DNA of 64,000 nt from Chitinilyticum aquatile DSM 21506 (GCF_000430805.1 NZ_AUMS01000016.1:1-64000); one strand, 5' to 3'; counted from the stretch's first letter, positions 35,996 through 45,577 are shown. The notes: generated by a model from the sequence alone, not told the origin. A program made the numbers and translations.

Positions 35996-36925
35996 TTATC
36001 CGAGTTGACGGGTCAGTTCGGGCACCACGTCGAACAGGTCGGCGACGATGCCGATGTCGGCTACCTTGAAAATCGGCGCGTCCGGATCGGTATTGATCGC
36101 GACGATGACCTTGCTGTCCTTCATGCCGCCCAGATGCTGCGCCGCGCCGGAAATGCCGGCCGCGATATACAGTTCGGGGGCGACAATCGTTCCGGTCTGG
36201 CCGACCTGGATTTCATTCGGTGCCAGGCCGGCGTCGACGGCGGCACGGGTGGCGCCCAGTGCCGCACCGAGCTTGGCCGCCAGTGGCGCCAGCACTTCGT
36301 CAAAACGCTCGCCGAGGCAACGCCCGCCGGAGACCACCACCGGTGCGGTGGCTAGCTCGGGGCGATCAGAAATTTTATGGTCATCTGCCAGCCACAGGCT
36401 GCCGGTCTGTGCGGCCGGGGCGCTGCGGCTGATGATCTCGGCGCTGTTGCCCGCAGCGGCGGCGGCGTAGCTGGTGGCGCGGATGGTCAGTACCTGCAGC
36501 GCTTCATCGCTATGGATGGTGGCGATCGCATTACCCGCGTAAATCGGCCGCTCGTACTGGCCACGGGCGTGGATACGAATCACGTCGGAGGCCATGCCGA
36601 CATCGCGCAGGGCAGCAACACGGGGAAGGGTATCCTTGCCCAGCGTAGTATGTGCAGTAATTACCGTCGTATACCCAGCATTGAGTTGATCGAGAATGAT
36701 GGCGGTGGCATCTTCGGGCAGTACATGTGCCAGATGCGGAGCCGATACGGCAATCACCCGGGCAACACCAGCGATGCTGGCGGCCTGTGCGGCAACGGCC
36801 GCAGTATCAGAACCGAGCACCAGCACGTCAACCGGAGTGTTAAAGGCCTGCGCGGCGGTGATGGCTTGCAGGGTGGCTTTTTTCAGTTGGTGGCCGTCAT
36901 GATCGGCCAGCAGTAGTGTGCTCAT
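35996..36925 (-). CDS. etfA: Electron transfer flavoprotein, alpha subunit
   Basis: This 309-residue subunit carries the FAD that takes electrons from acyl-CoA dehydrogenases. The C-terminal FAD domain shows VVVSGGRCLGERF, GQTGTIVAPELYIAAGISGAAQH and VIVAINTDPDAPIF. It overlaps etfB by 4 nt (ATGA), so the two are co-translated. With etfB and the ETF-quinone oxidoreductase it feeds electrons from fatty-acid and amino-acid oxidation into quinone. A 49-bp arm pair lies within the N-terminal coding part. Confidence 0.96.
   Translation of the reverse strand: MSTLLLADHDGHQLKKATLQAITAAQAFNTPVDVLVLGSDTAAVAAQAASIAGVARVIAVSAPHLAHVLPEDATAIILDQLNAGYTTVITAHTTLGKDTLPRVAALRDVGMASDVIRIHARGQYERPIYAGNAIATIHSDEALQVLTIRATSYAAAAAGNSAEIISRSAPAAQTGSLWLADDHKISDRPELATAPVVVSGGRCLGERFDEVLAPLAAKLGAALGATRAAVDAGLAPNEIQVGQTGTIVAPELYIAAGISGAAQHLGGMKDSKVIVAINTDPDAPIFKVADIGIVADLFDVVPELTRQLG
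36628..36676. repeat. 49-bp arm pair inside etfA
   Basis: GGGTAT and ATACCC are exactly 49 bp end to end within a conserved part of etfA (encoding TLGKDTLPRVA). The inner cores are not conserved. Arms only; could be chance. Confidence 0.35.
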
Positions 36926-37671
36926 TGCAGTGCTCCTTTCGCCTTTAGTGCTGCGACCAGTTCCGCTACAGACTTCACCAGCACGCCGGCCGGGCGCTGG
37001 GCTGGTTCGGAAACACGGACTTGTTGCTGGCGTGCGGCAAAGGGGACGCCAAGGCTGTCGGCGGCGACCGTGTTGATCGGCTTTTTCTTGGCCATCATCA
37101 GGTTGGGCAGCTTCACAAAGCGCGGGTCATTCAGGCGCAGGTCGGCGGTAATCACGGCGGGCAGAGTCAGTTGCACCGTCTGCGTACCACCATCGATTTC
37201 GCGGGTGACGAGCGCCTTGCCGTCGGCAATCACAATCTTCGATGCGGCACTTGCCTGCGGCCAGCCCAGCAGGGCCGACAACATCGCCCCGGCTTGTGCC
37301 GCATCATCGTCGATCGCCTGCTTGCCCAGCAGAATCAGCCCCGGCTGCTCGTCCTTGACAAGTGCGGCCAGCAGCTTGGCCACGCCGAGTGAATCGGGTG
37401 CGGTATCGGTTTCCAGCAGGGTCACGCGGTCAACGCCCATCGCCAGTGCGTGGCGCAGCACATCTTGAGCGACGCTGGCCCCGATGGTAACCGTGACAAT
37501 TTCGCTGACGATGCCAGCTTCTTTCAGGCGCAGCGCTTCTTCGATGGCGACTTCGTCAAAGGGGTTGATGCTCATTTTGCTGCCGGCCAGATCAACGTCC
37601 GTCTGGTCAGGTTTGACGCGCACCTGGATGCTGTAATCCAGAACGCGTTTGATGGCGACGAGTGCTTTCAT
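36922..37671 (-). CDS. etfB: Electron transfer flavoprotein, beta subunit
   Basis: This 249-residue partner of EtfA binds AMP and docks dehydrogenases. It begins MKALVAIKRVLDYSIQVRVK, and shows NPFDEVAIEEALRLKE and the LLGKQAIDDDAAQAG loop of the family. It is the first gene of the leftward etfBA(-fpr) unit, divergent from the ETF-quinone oxidoreductase gene with a short AT-rich shared control region. Confidence 0.96.
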   Translation of the reverse strand: MKALVAIKRVLDYSIQVRVKPDQTDVDLAGSKMSINPFDEVAIEEALRLKEAGIVSEIVTVTIGASVAQDVLRHALAMGVDRVTLLETDTAPDSLGVAKLLAALVKDEQPGLILLGKQAIDDDAAQAGAMLSALLGWPQASAASKIVIADGKALVTREIDGGTQTVQLTLPAVITADLRLNDPRFVKLPNLMMAKKKPINTVAADSLGVPFAARQQQVRVSEPAQRPAGVLVKSVAELVAALKAKGALQ

Positions 37672-37732
37672 GCCAATAATCTCCTTACATTGCCAAGGAC
37701 TATAGCGTGGGCGTAGAATATTTGTAAAGACG

Positions 37733-37748
37733 ATTAATTTGAATTAAT
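37733..37748. promoter_or_regulatory. Palindrome in the etfB / ETF-QO control region
   Basis: ATTAATT-TG-AATTAAT is a perfect 7-bp inverted repeat in an AT-rich spacer between divergent genes of one pathway. It would suit a regulator acting on both genes. No specific protein can be named. Confidence 0.5.
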
Positions 37749-37776
37749 TATTCTATTTAGCAGATAAGGAGCCGCA

Positions 37777-39414
37777 ATGCAGCGCGACCGCATGGATTAC
37801 GATGTTCTGATTGTCGGCGCCGGCCCGGCCGGGCTGGCGGCGGCAATCCGCCTCAAGCAGGCCGCCCCCGATACCAGCGTCTGCGTGCTGGAAAAGGGCG
37901 CGGAAGTTGGTGCGCACATCCTGTCGGGGGCGGTACTTGACCCTTCTGCTCTCGATGCGTTGCTGCCCGACTGGCGTGCTCGCAGTGGTGTGAGTTTTAC
38001 GCCGGTTAGCGAGGATCGCTTTCTGGTGCTCGACGAGGACAGTGGCTGGCAATTGCCGAACTGGAGCCAGCCGCCTGTTCTGCATAACAAGGGCAATGTG
38101 ATTCTCAGTCTTGGTGAGTTGTGCCGCTGGCTGGCGAGCGAGGCCGAAGAGCTGGGGGTGGAAATCTATCCGGGGTTTAGTGCGGCTGCGCCGATTCTCG
38201 ATAAGGAGAAACGTCTGCTGGGTGTGGTCACCGGTGACATGGGGCGGGACAAGCAGGGCAATGAAACCGCCAATTTTGCTCCGGGCATGGAAATCCATGC
38301 AGCCTACACGCTGGTCGCCGAGGGGACGCGTGGTTCGCTAACCCGAGAGCTGGAAGCGCAACTGGATTTGCGCAAAGCCTGTGGTCATCAGAAATACGGC
38401 ATCGGCATCAAGGAAGTCTGGCGAGTGCCGGCCAGCCAGCATCAGCCGGGACTGGTACAGCACACTCTGGGGTGGCCGCTGGCGAACGATACCGGCGGCG
38501 GCAGCTTTGTGTATCACTATGGCGAGAATCTGGTGGCGATCGGCTTTGTCGTGCATCTGGATTACGCTAACCCGTATCTGTCGCCGTTCGAGGAATTCCA
38601 ACGGTTCAAGACACATACCCGCATTGCGCCGATGCTCAAGGGGGGCGAGCGGTTGGAATACGGTGCGCGCGCGATCAGCGAAGGCGGCTGGCAGGCGTTG
38701 CTGCAATTGGCGTTTGCTGGCGGCCTCTTGCTGGGGTGTGCTGCCGGCATGGTCAATGTTCCGCGCATCAAGGGCATTCACAATGCGATCCGCTCAGGCA
38801 CTCTGGCGGCCGACGCCGTGATTGCCGCGCTGGCGCGTGGTGAGCGTGGCGCGTGCCTTGCCGATTACGATACTGCGCTGCGCGCGTCGGCCACCGGTCG
38901 CGAACTGGAGTCGGTACGCAATATCAAGCCCATGCTGTCACGCTTCGGTACGCTGGGCGGAACCATGCTGGCCGGTGCCGAGCTGTGGCTTGGGGCGCTG
39001 GGTGTGCGCCTGCCGTGGACGCTGCGCCACCGCAAAGCCGATCACGCAGCGACCGGGCTGGCTGCCGATTACGCACCGATCGCCTATCCCAAGCCGGATG
39101 GTGTGCTGAGCTTTGACCGCATGAGCTCGCTGGCGCTGGCCAATCTCAACCACGATCACCGCCAGCCCGATCACCTGACGCTGAAAGATGCCGCTGTGCC
39201 GCTTGCCATCAATCTGGCGCAGTATGCCGCGCCGGAAACGCGCTACTGCCCGGCTGGCGTGTATGAGATCGTCGAAAAGAGCGGTGCTGCCAAGTTGCAG
39301 ATCAATGCGCAGAATTGCGTGCATTGCAAAACCTGTGACATCAAGGATCCAACGCAGAACATCGTCTGGGTGACGCCGGAAGGCGGCAGCGGACCGAATT
39401 ACCGCGCCATGTAG
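37777..39414 (+). CDS. Electron transfer flavoprotein-ubiquinone oxidoreductase
   Basis: This 545-residue membrane-associated flavoenzyme passes electrons from reduced ETF to ubiquinone. It starts with the FAD-binding VLIVGAGPAGLAAAIRL. It ends with a 4Fe-4S ferredoxin-like domain: a first cysteine in YCPAGVYE and then NCVHCKTCDIKDPTQNI, giving the four cluster cysteines. GAG precedes the start (AAGGAG around 37767). It is divergent from etfBA, with which it forms one pathway; full-length and intact. Confidence 0.96.
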   Translation: MQRDRMDYDVLIVGAGPAGLAAAIRLKQAAPDTSVCVLEKGAEVGAHILSGAVLDPSALDALLPDWRARSGVSFTPVSEDRFLVLDEDSGWQLPNWSQPPVLHNKGNVILSLGELCRWLASEAEELGVEIYPGFSAAAPILDKEKRLLGVVTGDMGRDKQGNETANFAPGMEIHAAYTLVAEGTRGSLTRELEAQLDLRKACGHQKYGIGIKEVWRVPASQHQPGLVQHTLGWPLANDTGGGSFVYHYGENLVAIGFVVHLDYANPYLSPFEEFQRFKTHTRIAPMLKGGERLEYGARAISEGGWQALLQLAFAGGLLLGCAAGMVNVPRIKGIHNAIRSGTLAADAVIAALARGERGACLADYDTALRASATGRELESVRNIKPMLSRFGTLGGTMLAGAELWLGALGVRLPWTLRHRKADHAATGLAADYAPIAYPKPDGVLSFDRMSSLALANLNHDHRQPDHLTLKDAAVPLAINLAQYAAPETRYCPAGVYEIVEKSGAAKLQINAQNCVHCKTCDIKDPTQNIVWVTPEGGSGPNYRAM

Positions 39415-39564
39415 GGTGTTGCAAGCATTCTTCAAATAGGGTGTTTCCCTGTCGTTTATGCAGGCACTGGTATATTCTCCAATGAAAGCTGCCGCATTGC
39501 AGCACGGCCTCGTTTTCGTTTTTTTTGGCGAGGCGATGCGCCAATTCTGGAAGGTGAATGTTCC

Positions 39565-40068
39565 ATGACCCGTAATTTTCGCAAAATGCTGGCTGCTGCC
39601 GGCCTGATCATGCTGGCGCAGAGCGCCCATGCTTCGTTTTTGCATGGTGAAACGCTTGATGCCGTTGCAGATGGACTGGCGTGGCTGATTCTGATCGCCA
39701 TGCCGATCGGTGGCCTGTATCTCTTCTGGATGGTGCATATCCTGCCAGAGAAAATCGCTCACAAGCGGCATCATCCGCAGAAGGATGCCATCCAGTGCCT
39801 GTGCCTGCTTTCTCTGGTGTTTGGCGGCATGCTCTGGCCGATCGCCTGGCTGTGGGCATACAGCAAGCCGGTGATGTACAAGCTGGCCTACGGTACGGAC
39901 AAGGTGATTGACGAGCATGAGCAGCATTTGAAGCAGGATGACCAGAAGCTTGCTGCTCTGGAGCAGCGCACACAGGAAGAGGCCGATGAGCTTGCCGCGC
40001 TCAAGGCTGAAATCGAGCGTCTGAAAACTGCGGTGGCTGCAGCAAACATCAAGAAGGATGAAGCCTGA
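39565..40068 (+). CDS. DUF3302 inner-membrane protein (YiaW-like)
   Basis: This 167-residue protein has an N-terminal signal or anchor (about 8-24), two further membrane helices at about 37-58 and 74-97, and a charged coiled-coil tail (110-160, EQHLKQDDQKLAALEQRTQ). The middle part (HILPEKIAHKRHHPQKDAI) marks the DUF3302 family, relatives of E. coli YiaW. Its role is unknown; it always seems to accompany an HlyD-like protein. It is the first gene of a three-gene operon with a 1-nt gap to the next. Confidence 0.86.
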   Translation: MTRNFRKMLAAAGLIMLAQSAHASFLHGETLDAVADGLAWLILIAMPIGGLYLFWMVHILPEKIAHKRHHPQKDAIQCLCLLSLVFGGMLWPIAWLWAYSKPVMYKLAYGTDKVIDEHEQHLKQDDQKLAALEQRTQEEADELAALKAEIERLKTAVAAANIKKDEA

Positions 40069-40069
40069 A

Positions 40070-41272
40070 ATGGAAGCGATACTGCTCGGGATTTACGCAT
40101 TTTTTGTCTGGCTGATTTTCTTCAAGTTCAAGTGGCTGCCCTGGAATAACATTTCAATGGTGATCGTGATTACGATCCCTGTTGTGGGTCTTACTGCACT
40201 GATTCTGACCCTGAATGTGGTTGCACCCTCATCGCCGGATATCCGTGTAATGAACAAGGTGCTGCAAGTGGTGCCTCAGGTGAAGGGGCGTGTGGTCGAA
40301 CTGGCAGTAGAGGGGAACCGCAGTTACAAGAAAGGCGATGTGCTCTTGCGCATCGACCCGACCAACTACGAATTTGCCGTGAAACAGCTGAAAGCAAAGC
40401 TGAAAGCGGATGATGCCGCGCTCGCCAATGCCGAAGCTGCCGCCCGGCAGCTCAATGAATCCATACGCGGCGCCGCTGGCAAGGTCAGTGCCGTGCAGGC
40501 CAAGCTGGATCTGGCTCGCAAGCGCCTGAAGGAGCATGAGGAACTGGTGGCCGCCGGTGCCGGTGACAAGTTCGCACTGGAGGATGCGCGTGCTCGCGTT
40601 GGCGAGCTGGAAGGCGAGTATGCCAGTGCGCAGGCAACCGAAAACCAGGCCAAGCAGCAATTGTCGGCACAAAGCCAGGGCGAGTTTGCTGCGATTGCCG
40701 CTGCTCGGGCCCAGCGGGCGGCAACGGAAAGCCAGCTGGAAAATGCCAAATGGGAACTGGAGCAGACCGTTTATCGTGCTCCGGCTGATGGCAAGGTGGT
40801 CAACCTGCAGATTCGTGTCGGTACCATGCTGGTTCCGATGCCTTTTGCTCCGGCCTTCAGCTTTGTCGAGGATGAGCAGGAACTGATCGCGTTTTATCAC
40901 CAGAACGAGCTTTACAACGTCGCTCCCGGCAATGCCGCCGAAGTGGCACTGGAAACAAATCCGGGTGAAATCATCAAGGCCAGGGTCGACTCCGTGATCT
41001 GGGCGCAATCGCAGGGTGCGGTTCCGGCCGCAGGTATGTCCCCGACTGGAACAGGGGGCAATTTGCCCAATACCGGGCCATACACTCCTCCTCCCAACCG
41101 TTTTGCGGTGAAGCTCAAGCTTGATGGCAAATCGAAGGATTTTGTTCTGCCGACTGGTGCAATGGGCGCGGGCGCCATTTATACCGAGCATGTCGCCGCC
41201 ATTCACATTCTGCGCAAGGTGATTCTTCGCGTGAATACCAAGCTGAACTATCTTGTTCTCAAGCTGCATTAA
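40070..41272 (+). CDS. HlyD/EmrA-family membrane-fusion protein (YiaV-like)
   Basis: This protein of about 400 residues spans the inner membrane and periplasm. Two N-terminal helices (about 4-25 and 30-52) precede a lipoyl half-motif (VVPQVKGRVVELAVEGN..KKGDVLLRID), a long coiled-coil hairpin (105-225) and the second lipoyl half (TVYRAPADGKVVNLQIRVG). The ATG at 40070 follows the DUF3302 stop at once; a 40058 ATG would overlap it. Likely adaptor of an export system together with the next gene. Confidence 0.88.
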   Translation: MEAILLGIYAFFVWLIFFKFKWLPWNNISMVIVITIPVVGLTALILTLNVVAPSSPDIRVMNKVLQVVPQVKGRVVELAVEGNRSYKKGDVLLRIDPTNYEFAVKQLKAKLKADDAALANAEAAARQLNESIRGAAGKVSAVQAKLDLARKRLKEHEELVAAGAGDKFALEDARARVGELEGEYASAQATENQAKQQLSAQSQGEFAAIAAARAQRAATESQLENAKWELEQTVYRAPADGKVVNLQIRVGTMLVPMPFAPAFSFVEDEQELIAFYHQNELYNVAPGNAAEVALETNPGEIIKARVDSVIWAQSQGAVPAAGMSPTGTGGNLPNTGPYTPPPNRFAVKLKLDGKSKDFVLPTGAMGAGAIYTEHVAAIHILRKVILRVNTKLNYLVLKLH

Positions 41273-41284
41273 GGAGGGGGGGCA

Positions 41285-42676
41285 ATGACGTTTTCTCCTC
41301 CTCTCGCACGACGACTGCTGTCCGTGCTGCTGCTGTCTGCCCTGGGCGCGTGTGCCTTGCAGACTCCGCCATCGACGGCAGAATTGAGCCAGCAGCAATT
41401 GCAGGTGCTTGAGCAGCAGAGCCGCTGGGCTGCGCCTGCCACCGATGGGCAGCCTGCTTCCGGCTGGCTGGCCGATTTCAACGATCCGCAGTTGCTGCAG
41501 CTGGCCGGTGAGGCACTGGCCAACAACCGTGATCTGAAAATGGCAGCAGCCCGGGTCGCCCAGGCGCGCGCGCTGGTGACGGTGAACAGTGGCGAATTGT
41601 TCCCGGCTGTCGCCGCGAATGGCGTGGGTGGCAAGAGCGATACGCAGATTCTCTCGCTCGGTGCTTCATGGGAAATCGATCTGTGGGGGCGTGTCCGCTC
41701 GCAGGCTCGTGCTGCTGAATCGCAGTACGCATCCGCGCAGGCCGATTACCTCTGGGCCGAGCAGTCTCTGGTAGCGACGGTTGCCCGCGCCTGGTTTGCA
41801 ACTGTTCAGTATGGCTTGCTCGAGCGGCAGATGCAGGAGGTCGTTACCGCACAGGAGTCGCTGCTGGCGCTGACTCGCCAGCGCGTCAAGACGGGAATCA
41901 TTGCAGACTCCGAGATCCAGTCAGTCAGCAGCACGCTCCAGCAGCAGCGCGATACCCTGCAGCAGATCAGCCTCGCCAGGGTCCAGTCCATTCAGGCGCT
42001 GGAGGTTTTGCTGGGCCGCTATCCTGCCGCCGAACTGAAAACGGCGGTGGTGTTGCCCGCATTGCCGGCTGCACCTGCTGCCGGTGTGCCGGCCAGCCTG
42101 CTGGAACGGCGTCCCGACCTGATCGCTGCCGAGCGGCGTGTTGCGGCAGCCTTTGATCTTACCCGCTCGGCTGAGGCGGCCCGCCTGCCCAGAATCTCGA
42201 TTTCTGCTGCCATCACCGATATTGAGAGCGATATTTTCCTGCTGAATTCCGCCAATAACCCGATCAAGGGAATGAGCGGCAGTTTTCTGGCCCCGCTATT
42301 TACCGGTGGCGCCTTGCAGGCGCAGGTTGAAGTCTACAGTGCCCGACAGCAGGAGGCTGCCGTAGCCTATGGCAAGGCGGCAATCCAGGCCCTGCAGGAA
42401 GTTGAATCGGGATTGCGGGCGACGCAAAGCCTAGCTCTGCGCGAGCAGGCCCTGCAGCAGAATGTGCGCGACCAGCAACGCCTGCTGGAGCAGGAGAGGG
42501 TGCGGGTCAAGGTTGGTTCACGCGATCCGCTGGCGGTGTTGCAGCGCCAGCAGGCGCTGCTCGATGCGCAGATGAGTCTGGTGCAGGTGCAGGCTGCCGC
42601 GCTGAACCAGCGTGTCAACCTCTTGCTGGCGCTGGGCGGTAGCTGGAATGTACCGCCTGTGGCAGAAACGAACTGA
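41285..42676 (+). CDS. NodT-family outer-membrane efflux lipoprotein
   Basis: This 463-residue RND-type outer-membrane factor has a lipoprotein signal (LSALGAC, Cys22) and the NodT pattern WLADFNDPQLLQLAGEAL..NNRDLKMAAARVAQARA, then SWEIDLWGRVRSQ and LLERRPDLIAAERRVAAAF. The strong ribosome binding site (AAGGAGG) lies before the ATG. It closes the DUF3302-HlyD-NodT operon. Unlike typical efflux sets, this operon has no RND, MFS or ABC pump gene. Confidence 0.92.
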   Translation: MTFSPPLARRLLSVLLLSALGACALQTPPSTAELSQQQLQVLEQQSRWAAPATDGQPASGWLADFNDPQLLQLAGEALANNRDLKMAAARVAQARALVTVNSGELFPAVAANGVGGKSDTQILSLGASWEIDLWGRVRSQARAAESQYASAQADYLWAEQSLVATVARAWFATVQYGLLERQMQEVVTAQESLLALTRQRVKTGIIADSEIQSVSSTLQQQRDTLQQISLARVQSIQALEVLLGRYPAAELKTAVVLPALPAAPAAGVPASLLERRPDLIAAERRVAAAFDLTRSAEAARLPRISISAAITDIESDIFLLNSANNPIKGMSGSFLAPLFTGGALQAQVEVYSARQQEAAVAYGKAAIQALQEVESGLRATQSLALREQALQQNVRDQQRLLEQERVRVKVGSRDPLAVLQRQQALLDAQMSLVQVQAAALNQRVNLLLALGGSWNVPPVAETN

Positions 42677-42705
42677 GTCCCTCGGGCCACGCCGCAAGGC
42701 GTGGC

Positions 42706-44175
42706 TCAGGTTCGCCAGAAGGCCGGTGTAAACAGTACCAGTACCGAGAAGATTTCCAGCCGCCCCAGCAGCATCGTGAAGCTGCAGATCCAGACCTGCA
42801 CATCGCTCAGGTTGGAATAATTGCCAGCCGGCCCTACCGCTCCCAGCCCCGGCCCTGCGTTATTGATGCAGGCAAGAACGGCACTGAATGCAGTGATGAA
42901 ATCGAGGCCGCTCAGCAGCAGCGCCAGCGTCATCACGATGATGCTCAGTACATACAGGAAAACAAAACCCATCACCGCGAAAATGACCGGCGAAGGGATG
43001 ATGTTGCCGTTCACCCGCACCGGACGGACTGCCTGCGGATGGATCAGGTTCATGAACTGGCGTCCCGATTCGCGCCACAGAACCAGGGTGCGTACCATCT
43101 TGATACCGCCACCGGTCGAGCCGGCGCAGGCCGTTACACATGACAGCATCAGCATCACGAGCGGCACGAAGATCGGCCAGCGGCCGAAATCCTGGCTGGC
43201 AAAGCCGCTGTCGGTTGCAATCGAGACCAGATTGAAGGCAACGTGCCGCACGGAAACCAGATAATCGTGATAGGTGCCATGCCAGACCAGATAGCCGGCC
43301 AGCAGTAGCGTGCTGCCTACAATCAGCAGCAGCATCGTCTTGAATTCGCTGTCCTGCCAGTAGGTCGAGAGCCGGCGCCCGGTGATGGCCAGGTAATGCG
43401 TGGCAAAATTGGTTGCGGCCAGCAGCATGAAAACGATCAGGATGCCTTCGACGACCGGCGAGTTGAAGTAGCCGACACTGGCATCCCGGGTCGAGAAGCC
43501 GCCCAGCGAAAGCGCGGCAAAGGAATGGCAGACCGCATCCAGCCAGCTCATCTTGCCCGCGAACTTCAGCAGCAGCGTGCACAGCAGGGTGAGGCCGGCG
43601 TAGACCAGCCAGAGGTTGCGTGCGGTTTCGTGGATGCGTGGCGTGAGTTTGGCGTCCTTCATCGGTCCCGGCGTTTCGGCCTTGAACAATTGCATCCCTC
43701 CCACGCCAAGGAGCGGCATGATGGCCACGGCCAGCACGATGATCCCCATGCCGCCCAGCCAGTTGAGCAGGTGGCGCCACAGATTGATTGATGCCGGCAG
43801 ATTGTCCAGCCCGCTGAAAACCGTCGCACCAGTCGTTGTCAGCCCCGACATTGCCTCGAAATACGTATCGGTAAAGCTCCATTGCGGGTTGTAGAGCATC
43901 AGCGGCACCGCTGCAACGGCGGGCAGCACCGTCCACAGGCCGACAACCAGAATGAAGCCGTCGCGCGCCTGCATTTCCCGCTTGAAGCGGCGGGTCAGCA
44001 GAAAGATCAGCGCGCAGGCGATCTGCAGGCCGATCAGCGCATCGATGAATGGCCAGAGCGCGGCTTCGTCCTGGCTCCAGGCCAGCACAATCGGCGCGAG
44101 CAGCGACAGGGAAAACAGCCCTGCCACTCGGGCAAGGACGTTGGCGACCGGCAGTACGCGGCGGGACAGGGCCAT
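42706..44175 (-). CDS. trkH: TrkH-family potassium uptake channel
   Basis: This 489-residue membrane protein imports K+ under control of TrkA. It has the four M1-P-M2 pore repeats; the first pore loop is GLTTTGATVF at about 112-121, and GFSTRDASVG and TDSGFAS mark the next two. The cytoplasmic Gly-rich loop GSTGGGIKMVRT is the gate. It follows trkA closely on the same strand (8 nt). A hairpin (42686-42705) between it and the convergent NodT gene lacks a T-run. Confidence 0.94.
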   Translation of the reverse strand: MALSRRVLPVANVLARVAGLFSLSLLAPIVLAWSQDEAALWPFIDALIGLQIACALIFLLTRRFKREMQARDGFILVVGLWTVLPAVAAVPLMLYNPQWSFTDTYFEAMSGLTTTGATVFSGLDNLPASINLWRHLLNWLGGMGIIVLAVAIMPLLGVGGMQLFKAETPGPMKDAKLTPRIHETARNLWLVYAGLTLLCTLLLKFAGKMSWLDAVCHSFAALSLGGFSTRDASVGYFNSPVVEGILIVFMLLAATNFATHYLAITGRRLSTYWQDSEFKTMLLLIVGSTLLLAGYLVWHGTYHDYLVSVRHVAFNLVSIATDSGFASQDFGRWPIFVPLVMLMLSCVTACAGSTGGGIKMVRTLVLWRESGRQFMNLIHPQAVRPVRVNGNIIPSPVIFAVMGFVFLYVLSIIVMTLALLLSGLDFITAFSAVLACINNAGPGLGAVGPAGNYSNLSDVQVWICSFTMLLGRLEIFSVLVLFTPAFWRT

Positions 44176-44183
44176 GGCAGGTC

Positions 44184-45560
44184 TCAGAGAAAGCCCACTT
44201 TGACCGCGAACAGTTTTTCAACTTCGCGGATGTGGGTTTTGTTGTCGATGAAGATGATGACATGATCATCAGCCTGCAGCACGGTGTCATGATGCGCCAT
44301 CAGCACTTCATTGCCGCGGATTAGCGCCGCCAGATCGGCCCCGGAGGGCAGCTTGAGTTCTTCCACGCGGCGGCCGATCACGCGCGAGGTATCCCGCGTG
44401 CCGTGGATGACCAGTTCGATGGCTTCGGCTGCGCCACGGCGCAGGCTGTGCACGGCCACAATGTCGCCCTGGCGCACGTGCGCCAGCAGCGAGCCGATCG
44501 TTGCCTGCGCTGGCGAGAGGGCCACGTCGATGCGCCCGCCCTGCAGCAGGTCGACATAGCTGCTGCGGTTGATGATGGCAATCGTCTTGCCGGTTCCCAT
44601 CTGCTTGGCCAGCAGTGCCGACATGATGTTGTCCTCGTCGTCACTGGTCAGCGCGAGGAACAGGTCGCAGCGTTCGATCTGCTCGGTGTCGAGCAGGTTT
44701 TCATCGGTGGCTTCGCCACACAGGACCAGCGTCGATGGCAGTGCTTCGGCGAGCCAGTTGGCGCGTTCGCGGTTGCTTTCGATCAGTTTTACCTGGTAAT
44801 CCCGCTCGATCGCGCGCGCCAGCCTGTAGCCGACATTGCCGCCTCCGGCGATGGTGATGCGCCGGATGGCGCGATCTTCGGCTCTGAATTCATGCAGCAC
44901 CTTGCGGATGTCGCGCTTGGCGGCCAGGAAGAATACTTCATCGCCCACATGCAACACGCTGTCGCCATCGGGGCGGATGCGGCGGTTCTTCCGGTAGATC
45001 GAAACAACGCGGCATTCGCTCTTGGGCAGGAGTACCTTCAGATCGCTGAGCGATTTCCCGTCGACCGGTGCACCGGTTTCGATCCGCACGGCGACCATCA
45101 CCGCATTGCCGGCGCCGAATTCGAGAACCTGCAGCGCTTCCGGAGTTTCGATCAGGCTGACGAGGTAATCGGTGACGATCTGCGCCGGCGTGATCACGTG
45201 GTCGATCGCGAAGTTGCCGGAGTTGAACAGGCCCGGGTGTCCCAGGTAATCCTGCTTGCGGATGCGCGCCAGCCGGGTCGGGACATTGAACAGCTCGTGC
45301 GCCACCTTGCAAGCGACCATATTGGCTTCGTCGCTGGGCGTGACCGCGAGCAGCAGATCGCAATCCGCCGCGCCGGCTGCCGTCAGTGTCGCAGGCGAAC
45401 CGGCGTCGCCGACGATGGTGCGCAGGTCGAGGCGGTCAGCCAGTGGCTTGAGGAGTGCCGGATTGCTGTCGACGATGGTGACGTCGTATTTTTCCAGCAC
45501 CAATTGTTCGGCTACCGATGAGCCGACTCGTCCGGCGCCGAGGATCAGGATGCGCGACAT
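44184..45560 (-). CDS. trkA: Trk potassium uptake regulatory protein TrkA
   Basis: This 458-residue cytoplasmic gating subunit has two RCK units. The first begins with the NAD-binding ILGAGRVGSS (about 5-14) and the second with IAGGGNVGYRLA near residue 237; each is followed by a TrkA_C domain. It senses nucleotides and opens TrkH. It stands between ntrX and trkH, an order shared with Neisseriales and other betaproteobacteria. A strong ntrX terminator precedes it, so it likely has its own promoter. Confidence 0.95.
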   Translation of the reverse strand: MSRILILGAGRVGSSVAEQLVLEKYDVTIVDSNPALLKPLADRLDLRTIVGDAGSPATLTAAGAADCDLLLAVTPSDEANMVACKVAHELFNVPTRLARIRKQDYLGHPGLFNSGNFAIDHVITPAQIVTDYLVSLIETPEALQVLEFGAGNAVMVAVRIETGAPVDGKSLSDLKVLLPKSECRVVSIYRKNRRIRPDGDSVLHVGDEVFFLAAKRDIRKVLHEFRAEDRAIRRITIAGGGNVGYRLARAIERDYQVKLIESNRERANWLAEALPSTLVLCGEATDENLLDTEQIERCDLFLALTSDDEDNIMSALLAKQMGTGKTIAIINRSSYVDLLQGGRIDVALSPAQATIGSLLAHVRQGDIVAVHSLRRGAAEAIELVIHGTRDTSRVIGRRVEELKLPSGADLAALIRGNEVLMAHHDTVLQADDHVIIFIDNKTHIREVEKLFAVKVGFL

Positions 45561-45577
45561 GATGAATGCCTATGAAA

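Noticed and set aside
42686-42705. Hairpin GCCACGCC / GGCGTGGC as terminator between NodT and trkH
   Set aside because: Good stem but no T-run on either strand, so it is only a possible mRNA end structure.
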